A stretch of DNA of 12,136 nt, from contig JAPXLT010000131.1 of NCBI GenBank assembly GCA_033809415.1, positions 1 to 12,136 on the forward strand, read 5' to 3'. This document shows, one piece after another, positions 5,302 through 12,060 of the stretch. Origin of the DNA: JAQVUB01 sp033809415. Lineage in GTDB: Bacteria > Verrucomicrobiota > Lentisphaeria > Oligosphaerales > Oligosphaeraceae. The notes under the pieces are model-generated. The model ran no database searches, was not told where the DNA came from, and was given only the letters and a program-made list of their open reading frames with translations. Position numbers and translations under genes: made by a program. The number at the start of each line of letters is the position of its first letter. The stretch's first letter is position 1.

Positions 5302-5859
5302 TTAGAATATTGGTTTTTGTAGTAATTGCAGGAATTCATTGCGGGTGGCTTCGGATTCATGGAAGCTGCCCAGCACTGCGGAGGTGACCATGCAGGAATT
5401 TTGCTTTTCCACCCCGCGCATCATCATGCAGAGATGACGGCACTCCATGACCACGCCAACCCCTTCAGCGTTGATTTTGTCTTTAATATAGCGGGCAATC
5501 TGCTGAGTCAGGCGTTCTTGCAGCTGCAAGCGGCTGGCAAAACAATCCACTAGTCGAGCCAGTTTGCTGACGCCAAAGACAGTCCCTCTGGGAATATATC
5601 CGATATGGCAGCGTCCGTAGAATGGCAGCAGATGGTGTTCACAGAGGCTATACACCTCGATGTCCCGGATGATAACCATATGGTTGCTCTCTTCATGAAA
5701 GATCGCGTCGCCAACCACGTCATCGGGATTCATCTGGTATCCTCGAGTCAGATATTCCATGCTTTTCTGAACCCGCTCCGGAGTGGCTAGCAAGCCCTCC
5801 CGCTCCGGATTTTCGCCTAACTGTGTCAACACTGAACGAATTGATGATGCTATGTCCAT
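5302..5859 (-). CDS. folE: GTP cyclohydrolase I
   Basis: 185 residues, a typical length for the bacterial enzyme. It converts GTP and water to 7,8-dihydroneopterin triphosphate and formate, the first step to tetrahydrofolate and other pterins or queuosine precursors; the active form is a homodecamer in the cytosol. Diagnostic parts are the zinc region SLCEHHLLPF with Cys73 and His76, GYIPRG at 87-92, VSKLARLV, RLQLQERLT at 110-118, and RHLCMMMRGV at 141-150 supplying Cys144. These match the zinc ligands Cys110, His113 and Cys181 of the E. coli enzyme. The start ATG (5859-5857) is preceded by GAGGA at a normal distance. The gene stands alone, pointing toward the HAD genes, with a CACGAA-type repeat beginning directly after its stop codon. 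I see no other folate gene in the window. Confidence 0.97.
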   Translation of the reverse strand: MDIASSIRSVLTQLGENPEREGLLATPERVQKSMEYLTRGYQMNPDDVVGDAIFHEESNHMVIIRDIEVYSLCEHHLLPFYGRCHIGYIPRGTVFGVSKLARLVDCFASRLQLQERLTQQIARYIKDKINAEGVGVVMECRHLCMMMRGVEKQNSCMVTSAVLGSFHESEATRNEFLQLLQKPIF

Positions 5860-5918
5860 GGTTTTCCTCGAATAAAGCTGCCGGATTCAGAACCCAGCCT
5901 CAGACATTCATTTACTGT

Positions 5919-5946
5919 ACCATATCAATCGCATTCCTGCCGTAAA
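5919..5946 (-). promoter_or_regulatory. Possible folE promoter
   Basis: On the minus strand TTTACG (5946-5941) and TATGGT (5924-5919) are 16 bases apart. Each matches four of six consensus positions. The leader would be about 50 bases. This is the best candidate in the 140 bases upstream of folE, but it is weak. Confidence 0.3.
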
Positions 5947-6002
5947 TGACAGCGATTTTTATGGACGAAGGACTTCTGCATGGTAATACGTCAGTCTTCT
6001 GT

Positions 6003-6024
6003 AGTGCGTGGTGCGTGGTGCGGG
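6003..6024 (+). repeat. GTGCGTG cluster with inverted counterpart at 6187-6214
   Basis: AGTGCGTGGTGCGTGGTGCG lies here, and the minus strand of 6187-6214 carries GTGCGTAGTGCG twice. The two clusters could pair loosely and enclose the 9-bp minisatellite and the REP-like repeat. Confidence 0.55.
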
Positions 6025-6033
6025 TCAGACGTG

Positions 6034-6087
6034 GTGGACAGTGTGGACAGTGTGGACAGTGTGGACAGTGTGGACAGTGTGGACAGG
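6034..6087 (+). repeat. 9-bp minisatellite
   Basis: GTGGACAGT occurs five times in register at 6034, 6043, 6052, 6061 and 6070, then GTGGACAGG at 6079. The unit is a multiple of three, which keeps an accidental reading frame open across it (Cys-Gly-Gln repeats). Confidence 0.95.
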
Positions 6088-6128
6088 ACAAGAACATCCC
6101 CCTCCCGCACCCCACGACAGTCAGAATA

Positions 6129-6161
6129 ATCACAACCGGGACGGTTGCGCTACTTTTTAAA
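6129..6161 (-). repeat. REP-like repeat AAAAAGTAGCGCAACCG, copy 2 (inverted)
   Basis: It is the minus-strand counterpart of 2838-2870. The hairpin CAACCG (6133-6138), loop GGA, CGGTTG (6142-6147) is intact, and only two loop bases differ from copy 1. Confidence 0.85.
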
Positions 6162-6284
6162 TCTGCGCCCCCTGCACCCGTTCCCAACGCACTACGCACC
6201 CCGCACTACGCACCCCATTCCCCTAAACCTGCACTGAGGCATTACTCTGCATGGAACTTTTTCGCCACTTTTCAGGAAATGCTA

Positions 6285-6313
6285 TTGACAAATGTATTTT
6301 TCATTATTATAGT
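6285..6313 (+). promoter_or_regulatory. Sigma-70 type promoter of the GntR-type regulator
   Basis: TTGACA (6285-6290), a perfect -35 box, stands 17 bases from TATAGT (6308-6313), which matches five of six -10 positions. The start site should be near 6320, giving a leader of about 25 bases to the ATG at 6345. Confidence 0.8.
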
Positions 6314-6323
6314 TAAGCAGAAC

Positions 6324-6342
6324 AAGGCATACTAAGGCATAC
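6324..6342 (+). promoter_or_regulatory. Tandem 9-bp direct repeat between promoter and start codon, possible operator
   Basis: AAGGCATAC occurs at 6324-6332 and 6334-6342, a period of 10 bases or about one helical turn. It lies just after the predicted transcription start and 2 bases before the ATG. It could be an autoregulatory operator, and its AAGG may also serve as ribosome binding site since no better one is present. Confidence 0.45.
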
Positions 6343-6344
6343 CA

Positions 6345-7463
6345 ATGGTAAAAAATACTTTCGATCTGAAAAAGGATGTCCTAGCCAAGGAATTGCGCGG
6401 ATGCATCCTGAACGGCGATTATGCGCATGGCGAAAAGCTTCCTGTGGAAGTGGAGCTTGCCGCTGAGCTGGGTGTTTCTCGCGATACCTTGCGGAAAGCG
6501 CTGAAGGTGCTTGAAAAGGAAAGGCTTCTGGTAAGGATTCGCTCGAAGGGAACCTTTGTCAATCTGCCGTCTGCAAGGGACGGGAAGAAGATCCTTGTCC
6601 TGTTGAAACCCTCTGCGGGGAGCGATCCTGCCTATGAGGGGCATTATCTGATGCCATCGATGCAGCAGAGTGCGCAGGAATATGGCATGATGCTGGAACT
6701 TTGTCCTCGTTCCTTTATTGACGACCAGGATTTGGAGGCAACCGCCGCCATGCTCAGAAATAACAGGGAACTTGGCGGCTGCGTGATTCTGGAAGGACGG
6801 TATAACGGAAAGGAAAATTACATCCGGGCCTTGCAGAAATCCGGGCTTCCCGTCGTGATGGCCGTTTGCCATCCGGGAGATGTCCAGACCACCGGATTTG
6901 CCGGCGTGCGAACCAATTCGAAGAAGGCGTGGGAGGAAGGCATCCTTGCGCTCAAGGATGCAGGACATCGCCGTATTGCCTTCTTCCTGCCGAATTGGAT
7001 CCAGGGATATTTTGAGGATTTGGAAGGATTTTACGGATTTTTGCGGAAGCACGACCTCTTTGATGCTGAACTGATATGCAACTGTCCGATTGAATATGCA
7101 AGAGTGGAAATCGAGCTGCAACGAGTCATGAAGCTCGATGAGGCACCAACAGCCGCGATCTGCACATCGGACTTTTTCGCGATGCTCCTGATGAAGGTCG
7201 CAAGAAAAATGAAAATCCAGATTCCGCAACAGCTTTCCGTGATGGGATACTGCGGCTATCCGGGCGGCAAATTCCTGAAACCGCCGCTTTCAACCGTAGA
7301 TTTCCGTTACGAAGAGATCGGGAAAAAAGTCATCGAAGTGCTTGCGCGTGCAGATCAATGGTTTGGAAAGAAAGATGTCGCCCCGCCGGAAATCATCATG
7401 CCGCATGAGGTCGTGATCCGGGAGAGCGCAATGATGCGAAGAGTGGAACCACTGTTCGTGTAA
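6345..7463 (+). CDS. GntR-type DNA-binding domain fused to LacI-type sugar sensor (AraR-like regulator)
   Basis: 372 residues. Residues of about 8-72 form a GntR winged helix-turn-helix, with LRGCILNGDY, GEKLPVEVELAAELGVSRDT and a wing ending KGTFV. Residues of about 82-372 are a periplasmic-binding-protein-like sensor of the LacI/GalR type, with GCVILEGRY, GLPVVMA, the segment AGHRRIAFFLPN, AAICTSDFFAMLLMKVARK, and the ending PPLSTVDFRYEEIGKKVIEVL. This combination is known from AraR of Bacillus, an arabinose-responsive repressor, and is common for sugar regulators in Lentisphaerota-like genomes. It is likely a repressor released by a mono- or oligosaccharide. It has its own strong promoter. 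The prepilin and glycosidase genes follow 66 bases downstream in the same direction and are the obvious targets. No strong ribosome binding site precedes the ATG; the family alignment supports this start. Confidence 0.93.
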   Translation: MVKNTFDLKKDVLAKELRGCILNGDYAHGEKLPVEVELAAELGVSRDTLRKALKVLEKERLLVRIRSKGTFVNLPSARDGKKILVLLKPSAGSDPAYEGHYLMPSMQQSAQEYGMMLELCPRSFIDDQDLEATAAMLRNNRELGGCVILEGRYNGKENYIRALQKSGLPVVMAVCHPGDVQTTGFAGVRTNSKKAWEEGILALKDAGHRRIAFFLPNWIQGYFEDLEGFYGFLRKHDLFDAELICNCPIEYARVEIELQRVMKLDEAPTAAICTSDFFAMLLMKVARKMKIQIPQQLSVMGYCGYPGGKFLKPPLSTVDFRYEEIGKKVIEVLARADQWFGKKDVAPPEIIMPHEVVIRESAMMRRVEPLFV

Positions 7464-7468
7464 ACCCA

Positions 7469-7495
7469 TTTTTTTACAACGAAAAGACACGAAAC
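7469..7495 (+). repeat. CACGAA-type dispersed element, copy 5
   Basis: T7 at 7469-7475 begins 5 bases after the regulator's TAA, followed by ACAACGAAAAGACACGAAAC. As at copy 1, the T-run is preceded by ACCCA. It lies in the 66-base gap before the prepilin gene. Confidence 0.8.
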
Positions 7496-7529
7496 AAGAT
7501 TCTCTGTAGTAATAAAAAAGGAGAGCGCC

Positions 7530-8234
7530 ATGGGAACAAAAGATTGCAGAAAAAGTCAGGTCTTTACATTAATAGAACTGCTCGTCGTCATCGCGATTAT
7601 TGCCATTCTTGCCGCCATGCTTTTGCCGGCACTCAGCAAGGCGCGGGAAAAGGCGAAGAACATCGCTTGCATGAATCAATTGAAGCAGATGGGGTATGCG
7701 ATCGAGGGATACTATCAGGACTTCGAAGAGTATATTCCTTACGGCTGGGATCAAAGCGGCGATCCATTTGGAGGTTATGCGACTGTCAATAACTGGGCAT
7801 GGTACTGCCGCATAGCGCCCTATGTCGGTTACAAGGCGAAGAATTTCTACCAGTTGGAAGATGCCTACAAAGAAAAACTCTTCACCTGTCCGGCAAAAGA
7901 AACCGGTGCCGGTCGTATTTCCTGTTACAGCGCCAATATGTATGTTGCAAGAAACTGCCCCACTTCGAGTGCCATGCCTAATGGGGTACTGTTGAAGAAT
8001 CCGAAGATCATGCAGGTCAAAGGGCCGGGCAGTAAAGTCTTCATTATTGACGCTCATCGTGACCAGCAATTTTTCAACGTTGCGGGTGTGGGGAATATCG
8101 TCACCCGGCATTCCGGCAGCAACAATGCCCTGTACTTTGACGGAAGCGCTAAATGGATAGAGTATGGCAGAATGCTGTTCTACAGCCCACGTGCATGGGG
8201 ATATGCCTTCGGAGCATACAGCTCGACGTACTGA
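7530..8234 (+). CDS. Prepilin-like protein with N-terminal methylation site and H-x9-DG motif
   Basis: 234 residues. Residues 12-32 match the type IV prepilin cleavage/methylation signal FTLIELLVVIAIIAILAAML, with Phe12 as the first mature residue and Glu16 at +5. The residue before the cleavage point is Val11, not the usual Gly. A C-terminal H-x9-DG motif (His194, Asp204, Gly205) and a C-P-A segment in mid-protein place it with the pseudopilin-like proteins that are highly multiplied in Lentisphaerota and Planctomycetota. They are probably exported to the cell surface or a pseudopilus, but their role is not known. AAGGAG at 7518-7523, 6 bases before the ATG, supports the start. The glycosidase gene begins 24 bases after the stop, so the two are co-transcribed. 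This suggests a part in glycan binding or in placing the enzyme, which is inference. Confidence 0.92.
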   Translation: MGTKDCRKSQVFTLIELLVVIAIIAILAAMLLPALSKAREKAKNIACMNQLKQMGYAIEGYYQDFEEYIPYGWDQSGDPFGGYATVNNWAWYCRIAPYVGYKAKNFYQLEDAYKEKLFTCPAKETGAGRISCYSANMYVARNCPTSSAMPNGVLLKNPKIMQVKGPGSKVFIIDAHRDQQFFNVAGVGNIVTRHSGSNNALYFDGSAKWIEYGRMLFYSPRAWGYAFGAYSSTY

Positions 8235-8258
8235 TTACAAAAACAGGAGAAAACCGCG

Positions 8259-11200
8259 ATGAATCGAATATTGTCACTCGTAATTCTGTGCATCTCGGCA
8301 GGGATGCTCTCGGGCGTAAATCTGATGGCAAACGACGATCCGGAAAAATTCAGGCCGGGCACCAATCTCCTGTCAAACGGCTCCTTCGAGACGCCCGCAA
8401 TGGACGAATATTATATCGTTCGGAGAATCGGCAGCGAACCATATACGCAGAAGGATCGGAAAATGTTCGCGGAGCGCAGTACGCTCAAAACAAAAAGCGG
8501 AAAATATGCGCTGCTGTGCTCGGCAGACTTTGAGAAGTCGGTCTATGAAATAAACCTCACTAAGCTGCCATTCAAAAGCGGTGAAAAATACCGCTTCATC
8601 GCAAACTATTATATCGGTCCGAGTGAAGGGAAAGTGCGTTTTTCCGGACGTGTCGCCTACTGGAACAGCCAACAAGAAGTCATCGGATATTTGTTCCCGG
8701 AAGGGGATGCCACGCCTGGAAAATGGCATGAAATGAAACTGGAATTCTATCCGCCTGTTGCAACCGCACGCATTACCATCACATTGTGGCTGGACGGCAA
8801 AACCCAAATCTGGCTGGACGACCTCTTTTTTGGGATTATAAAGGATGAGGCTATTTCCAATCTGCATGCCGGCGCATCGCTGTTGGCGGATAACGATGCT
8901 TTCACGTTGTGGAAGGAAGCGCCATACCTGAAGGTTGCCGCTGAAGGCATCCCCGAAGGCATCCAGACTGCGAAAAAAGTGGAGATTTCCGCTGCCGCCA
9001 ATGAATGCGAACCATTCCAGCTGGTCGTAACGCCCCGGAAAAAACTTTCAGACGTCCATCTGTCCTTTGCGGACTTGCAAGGGGATGCAGGGGTCATTTC
9101 CGCCTCGAATCTGTCCTATAAGATCGTTGGATTCATCCATCTCGAAAACCCGGACAATCCATCGCTCAAAGGGTTGAACGCCGACCCGCTCCTGCCGGAT
9201 TTATCGGCTGAAGCGGAACCGCTGAAGAATCTTCCGTTCTATGTAACGGTGAAGGTGCCTAAGGGACAGAGACCCGGCCTTTATCATGGGAATATCAAGC
9301 TCCTATGCGGCTCCGATGAGTTGGCAAGCATACCCTTGAATGTACGTGTGCGCAACTTCGCGTTGCCGGATATTCCACACCTCAAAACGTATTTTTACGC
9401 GCAGCCCTTTGCCGCCTTCAAGGTGATCGACAAGCGCCCGCATGCGGAAATCGCAAACGCACTGCAGCGTATTCTCCAGGAACATCGCATGACCGGAAAC
9501 CAGGCGCAGTGGCCGCCGCGCCCGAAATGGGAAATTGAAAACGGCAAGCTCACCGTCACAGATTGGACTCCATTTGACAAGTGTGTTCAAAAATGGCACA
9601 AGGAATACGGGATGCAAAGTATCCCGGCACCCGTTTTCACGATGCTGGGCGACAACCATGGCTGGTGGGGGAGCGACGGCCGCGACAAAGTGTCCAAAAG
9701 CCCGTTCGGCGATTTTTCATGGAGTTCACCGGAAGGACTGCATTATGCCGGGGAATTTGCCAAACAGTTTACAGCTCATGTAAAGACAGCGTTTCCAAGG
9801 GTTAATTTCTATGCATACCTCTATGATGAACCGCCCGCAAAAGTATATGCGGAACTGGCAAAAATCACCAATGCACTGCACAAAGCCGCGCCCGACCTGA
9901 AAATCTTCATCCCGAAACATGTTTCCACTGACATCGGATACGTGCATACCTGGTGCGTCCCATTGGTGCCGGGCTATCTGCGCCCGGAGGAGCAGAAGGC
10001 TGAACTCGAGGCCGGAAAAGACATCTGGTACTACAATTGGGTAGTCCGGATGGATTCCCATGATTACATCCGCACCCGCCTGTATCCATGGCAGATTTAT
10101 TCCGCAGACGGAAATGGCGGACTCCTCTGGAACACCGTCTATTTTCCTGATGGAACCAACCCCTGGCATGATATGGACAAGGTTTCTGCTTGCGGCGGGG
10201 CAACGATTTTTTATCCACCCCGCCAAGAAGGCGAAGGACTGGTCCCCTCTCTGCGTGCTGCGCAAATCCGGGAGAGCATCGACGATTTCGACTATATGCG
10301 CATTCTCGAGAATAAAATCGACGCCCAGTTTCCCGGCCAGGGGAGAATTCGGGTGAAAGAGATTCTCCGCGCACTGATTCCGGTGGCTCCGTTCGAGTAT
10401 AAAAACGATCCGCATCTGCTGTATGCCCTCCGTGACTGCATCGCTGATGAAATCGAATCGCTGGATCAGCCGCCCGCCGTCGTGGTGACTTCGAATCCGC
10501 CGGAAAACAGTTCGACGGAACTCTCCGAGGGTCGCTTCAATGTGTTCGGAGCACCGGGCACACTAGTCTTCGTAGACGGCAGGAAATCCGGAAAAATCGG
10601 CGCGGACAAATGCCTCGAGGTACCGTTTGTGCTCGATAAACTAGGCGAAAATAAGGTGTCCTTGCGCATGATATCGGGTGAAAAGGAGAAAACGCTGATT
10701 CGCACCTATGAGTTGAAGCCCGATCCGCAGCTGAAAGAATTGCGCGAGCTGATTGAAAAATGCGCGGAATACGGGACGGATGCCGCGCCGATCAAAACCT
10801 TTCTTGCCCATATCGAACAACAGAAAACTTATACGGCCAAGGAGCGAGATGATGCGCGGGAACTGATCAAATCCACAAAATTTCAGATCGTGGAAAAATC
10901 TCTTTCCGGAAGCCGGTCTTTCGCCAATGCGCTGGAAAAAGGGATGTATGAACGCGCACAAAGCGCCTTCAGGCTCAACGAGTTCGAGCGTGCCGAATAC
11001 TATCTCGAACTCTGCAAGGAAGCTGCAAAGGCCGGGGATATGAAAGATTTCAAGGTCTCCATTACCGCTTCCGATTATGAAGATCATCCCTCTTTCGTGC
11101 TGGGCAACGCTATTTTTTCCGCAACGGTCATGGAAACCGGCGGGCGAATCATTTCCTTCAAGGTGCGCGGAGTGGAATGCCTGGCGCCGGGCACCTTTGA

Positions 11201-11972
11201 AAATGGCCTTACTCGCGCAGAACGCACCGCCCGGAAAGTTTCGAAGGACATGGCCACGCGTCTGCACGGTTACGGCGGATATGAAGATGCCGACGGCGGA
11301 GGCGTCTGGCCGATATCATTTGTCGATTGGGACGTCCGTTTTCTTGAAATCAAATCGGACCGGATCGCGCTTTCCTTTGAGACGCGCATCCCGGACACCC
11401 CGTTCTTGTTCCGCCGCACGCTTTCAATGCGCTCCGGCTCGGAGGACTTGAAAATGGATTACGAGATCACCAACACCCTGCCGAAAGGTACGCAATCCGA
11501 CGATCCTGAGCAATACCAGCTCGCATGGCGCGGAAGATTCGTGCCTGCCATAGGAAATACGAAAGACGCCCAGGAAAACGACCGCATCATTGTCCCCGTA
11601 AAGGAATCGGAGCGGCTCGAGGAGACCGTATTCAGCGCATCGAATCCGATCAATTACGAACGTCGCTCAGTGAAACTGCTGGCACCCTATATGGGCACGT
11701 TTGACCCCGCATTGAAAACTGGTCTCGCCATGATTGGCGGTCCGGTAACTACCCATGCCTATGTGTGGTTCACCTCGAAGGGCGACCATAAGGGCGGCGG
11801 AAAAGTCTATACACTGGAATTCCCGCGTAGTTTCTACGGAAAAGTATTCACTGATCCAGAGGCGAATAAACCGCTCACGATCATGCCGGGTGAAGCCGTA
11901 AACTTTACGATCCTTTTGCGTGCTATCAGCGGCATAACCACAGAACAGCAGTTCCTGGAAAAAATTAGATAA
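8259..11972 (+). CDS. Large secreted multidomain glycoside hydrolase, DUF4091/GH123-like
   Basis: 1237 residues. A Sec signal peptide covers about 1-24 (cleavage near LMA-ND). Residues 35-195 look like a CBM4/9-type jelly-roll, starting NLLSNGSFETP and ending IWLDDLFFG. Residues of about 215-365 form a beta-sandwich as in GH123 N-terminal regions. Residues of about 375-685 are the predicted barrel: YLYDEPP with Asp523-Glu524 is the likely catalytic pair, and it ends RESIDDFDYMRILE, typical of DUF4091. GH123 uses an Asp-Glu pair with substrate-assisted catalysis on N-acetylgalactosaminides, but DUF4091 members are largely uncharacterised, so the substrate is open. Residues of about 740-820 look Ig-like, 825-928 are helical, and 930-1237 resemble a galactose-mutarotase-type sandwich. 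The tail adds over 400 residues to the usual family length. AGGAG at 8245-8249 stands 9 bases before the ATG. It shares a transcript with the prepilin gene. Confidence 0.88.
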   Translation: MNRILSLVILCISAGMLSGVNLMANDDPEKFRPGTNLLSNGSFETPAMDEYYIVRRIGSEPYTQKDRKMFAERSTLKTKSGKYALLCSADFEKSVYEINLTKLPFKSGEKYRFIANYYIGPSEGKVRFSGRVAYWNSQQEVIGYLFPEGDATPGKWHEMKLEFYPPVATARITITLWLDGKTQIWLDDLFFGIIKDEAISNLHAGASLLADNDAFTLWKEAPYLKVAAEGIPEGIQTAKKVEISAAANECEPFQLVVTPRKKLSDVHLSFADLQGDAGVISASNLSYKIVGFIHLENPDNPSLKGLNADPLLPDLSAEAEPLKNLPFYVTVKVPKGQRPGLYHGNIKLLCGSDELASIPLNVRVRNFALPDIPHLKTYFYAQPFAAFKVIDKRPHAEIANALQRILQEHRMTGNQAQWPPRPKWEIENGKLTVTDWTPFDKCVQKWHKEYGMQSIPAPVFTMLGDNHGWWGSDGRDKVSKSPFGDFSWSSPEGLHYAGEFAKQFTAHVKTAFPRVNFYAYLYDEPPAKVYAELAKITNALHKAAPDLKIFIPKHVSTDIGYVHTWCVPLVPGYLRPEEQKAELEAGKDIWYYNWVVRMDSHDYIRTRLYPWQIYSADGNGGLLWNTVYFPDGTNPWHDMDKVSACGGATIFYPPRQEGEGLVPSLRAAQIRESIDDFDYMRILENKIDAQFPGQGRIRVKEILRALIPVAPFEYKNDPHLLYALRDCIADEIESLDQPPAVVVTSNPPENSSTELSEGRFNVFGAPGTLVFVDGRKSGKIGADKCLEVPFVLDKLGENKVSLRMISGEKEKTLIRTYELKPDPQLKELRELIEKCAEYGTDAAPIKTFLAHIEQQKTYTAKERDDARELIKSTKFQIVEKSLSGSRSFANALEKGMYERAQSAFRLNEFERAEYYLELCKEAAKAGDMKDFKVSITASDYEDHPSFVLGNAIFSATVMETGGRIISFKVRGVECLAPGTFENGLTRAERTARKVSKDMATRLHGYGGYEDADGGGVWPISFVDWDVRFLEIKSDRIALSFETRIPDTPFLFRRTLSMRSGSEDLKMDYEITNTLPKGTQSDDPEQYQLAWRGRFVPAIGNTKDAQENDRIIVPVKESERLEETVFSASNPINYERRSVKLLAPYMGTFDPALKTGLAMIGGPVTTHAYVWFTSKGDHKGGGKVYTLEFPRSFYGKVFTDPEANKPLTIMPGEAVNFTILLRAISGITTEQQFLEKIR

Positions 11973-11987
11973 CGGGGCAGGGGAGCA

Positions 11988-12060
11988 TTTTTTTTGTCCA
12001 CGGAAAGTACGGAAAGCGCGGAAAATTTTGTAGGGTTGCTGCTTTGACGAATGAGCCTGC
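11988..12060 (+). repeat. CACGGAA variant of the dispersed element with the conserved 3' module
   Basis: T8 at 11988-11995 begins 15 bases after the glycosidase stop. Then come CCACGGAAAG, TACGGAAAG and GCGGAAAA, a G-rich variant of the CACGAA units, and the module TTTTGTAGGGTTGCTGC to GACGAATGAG at 12026-12055, shared with 2356-2386 and 2797-2826. No stem-loop precedes the T-run. Confidence 0.8.

Larger units (their letters stand above)
5860..6344. other. Divergent gene-free region between folE and the GntR-type regulator
   Basis: These 485 bases hold a possible folE promoter, a 9-bp minisatellite, a GTGCG cluster with an inverted counterpart, a second copy of the GCAACCG hairpin repeat, and a strong promoter for the regulator gene. 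An open frame at 5946-6335 has a CGQ-repeat translation that comes only from the minisatellite and is not taken as a gene. Confidence 0.8.

Noticed and set aside
5946..6335. Plus-strand frame of 129 codons with Cys-Gly-Gln repeats
   Set aside because: The repeats come from the 9-bp minisatellite. The frame also crosses the REP-like repeat and the promoter of the next gene, and its composition is not protein-like.
7473..7501. A promoter for the prepilin gene, TTTACA with AAGATT 17 bases on
   Set aside because: The -10 matches only three of six positions and the -35 is part of the dispersed repeat, so I do not call it. The gene may be read from the regulator's promoter or from one I cannot recognise.
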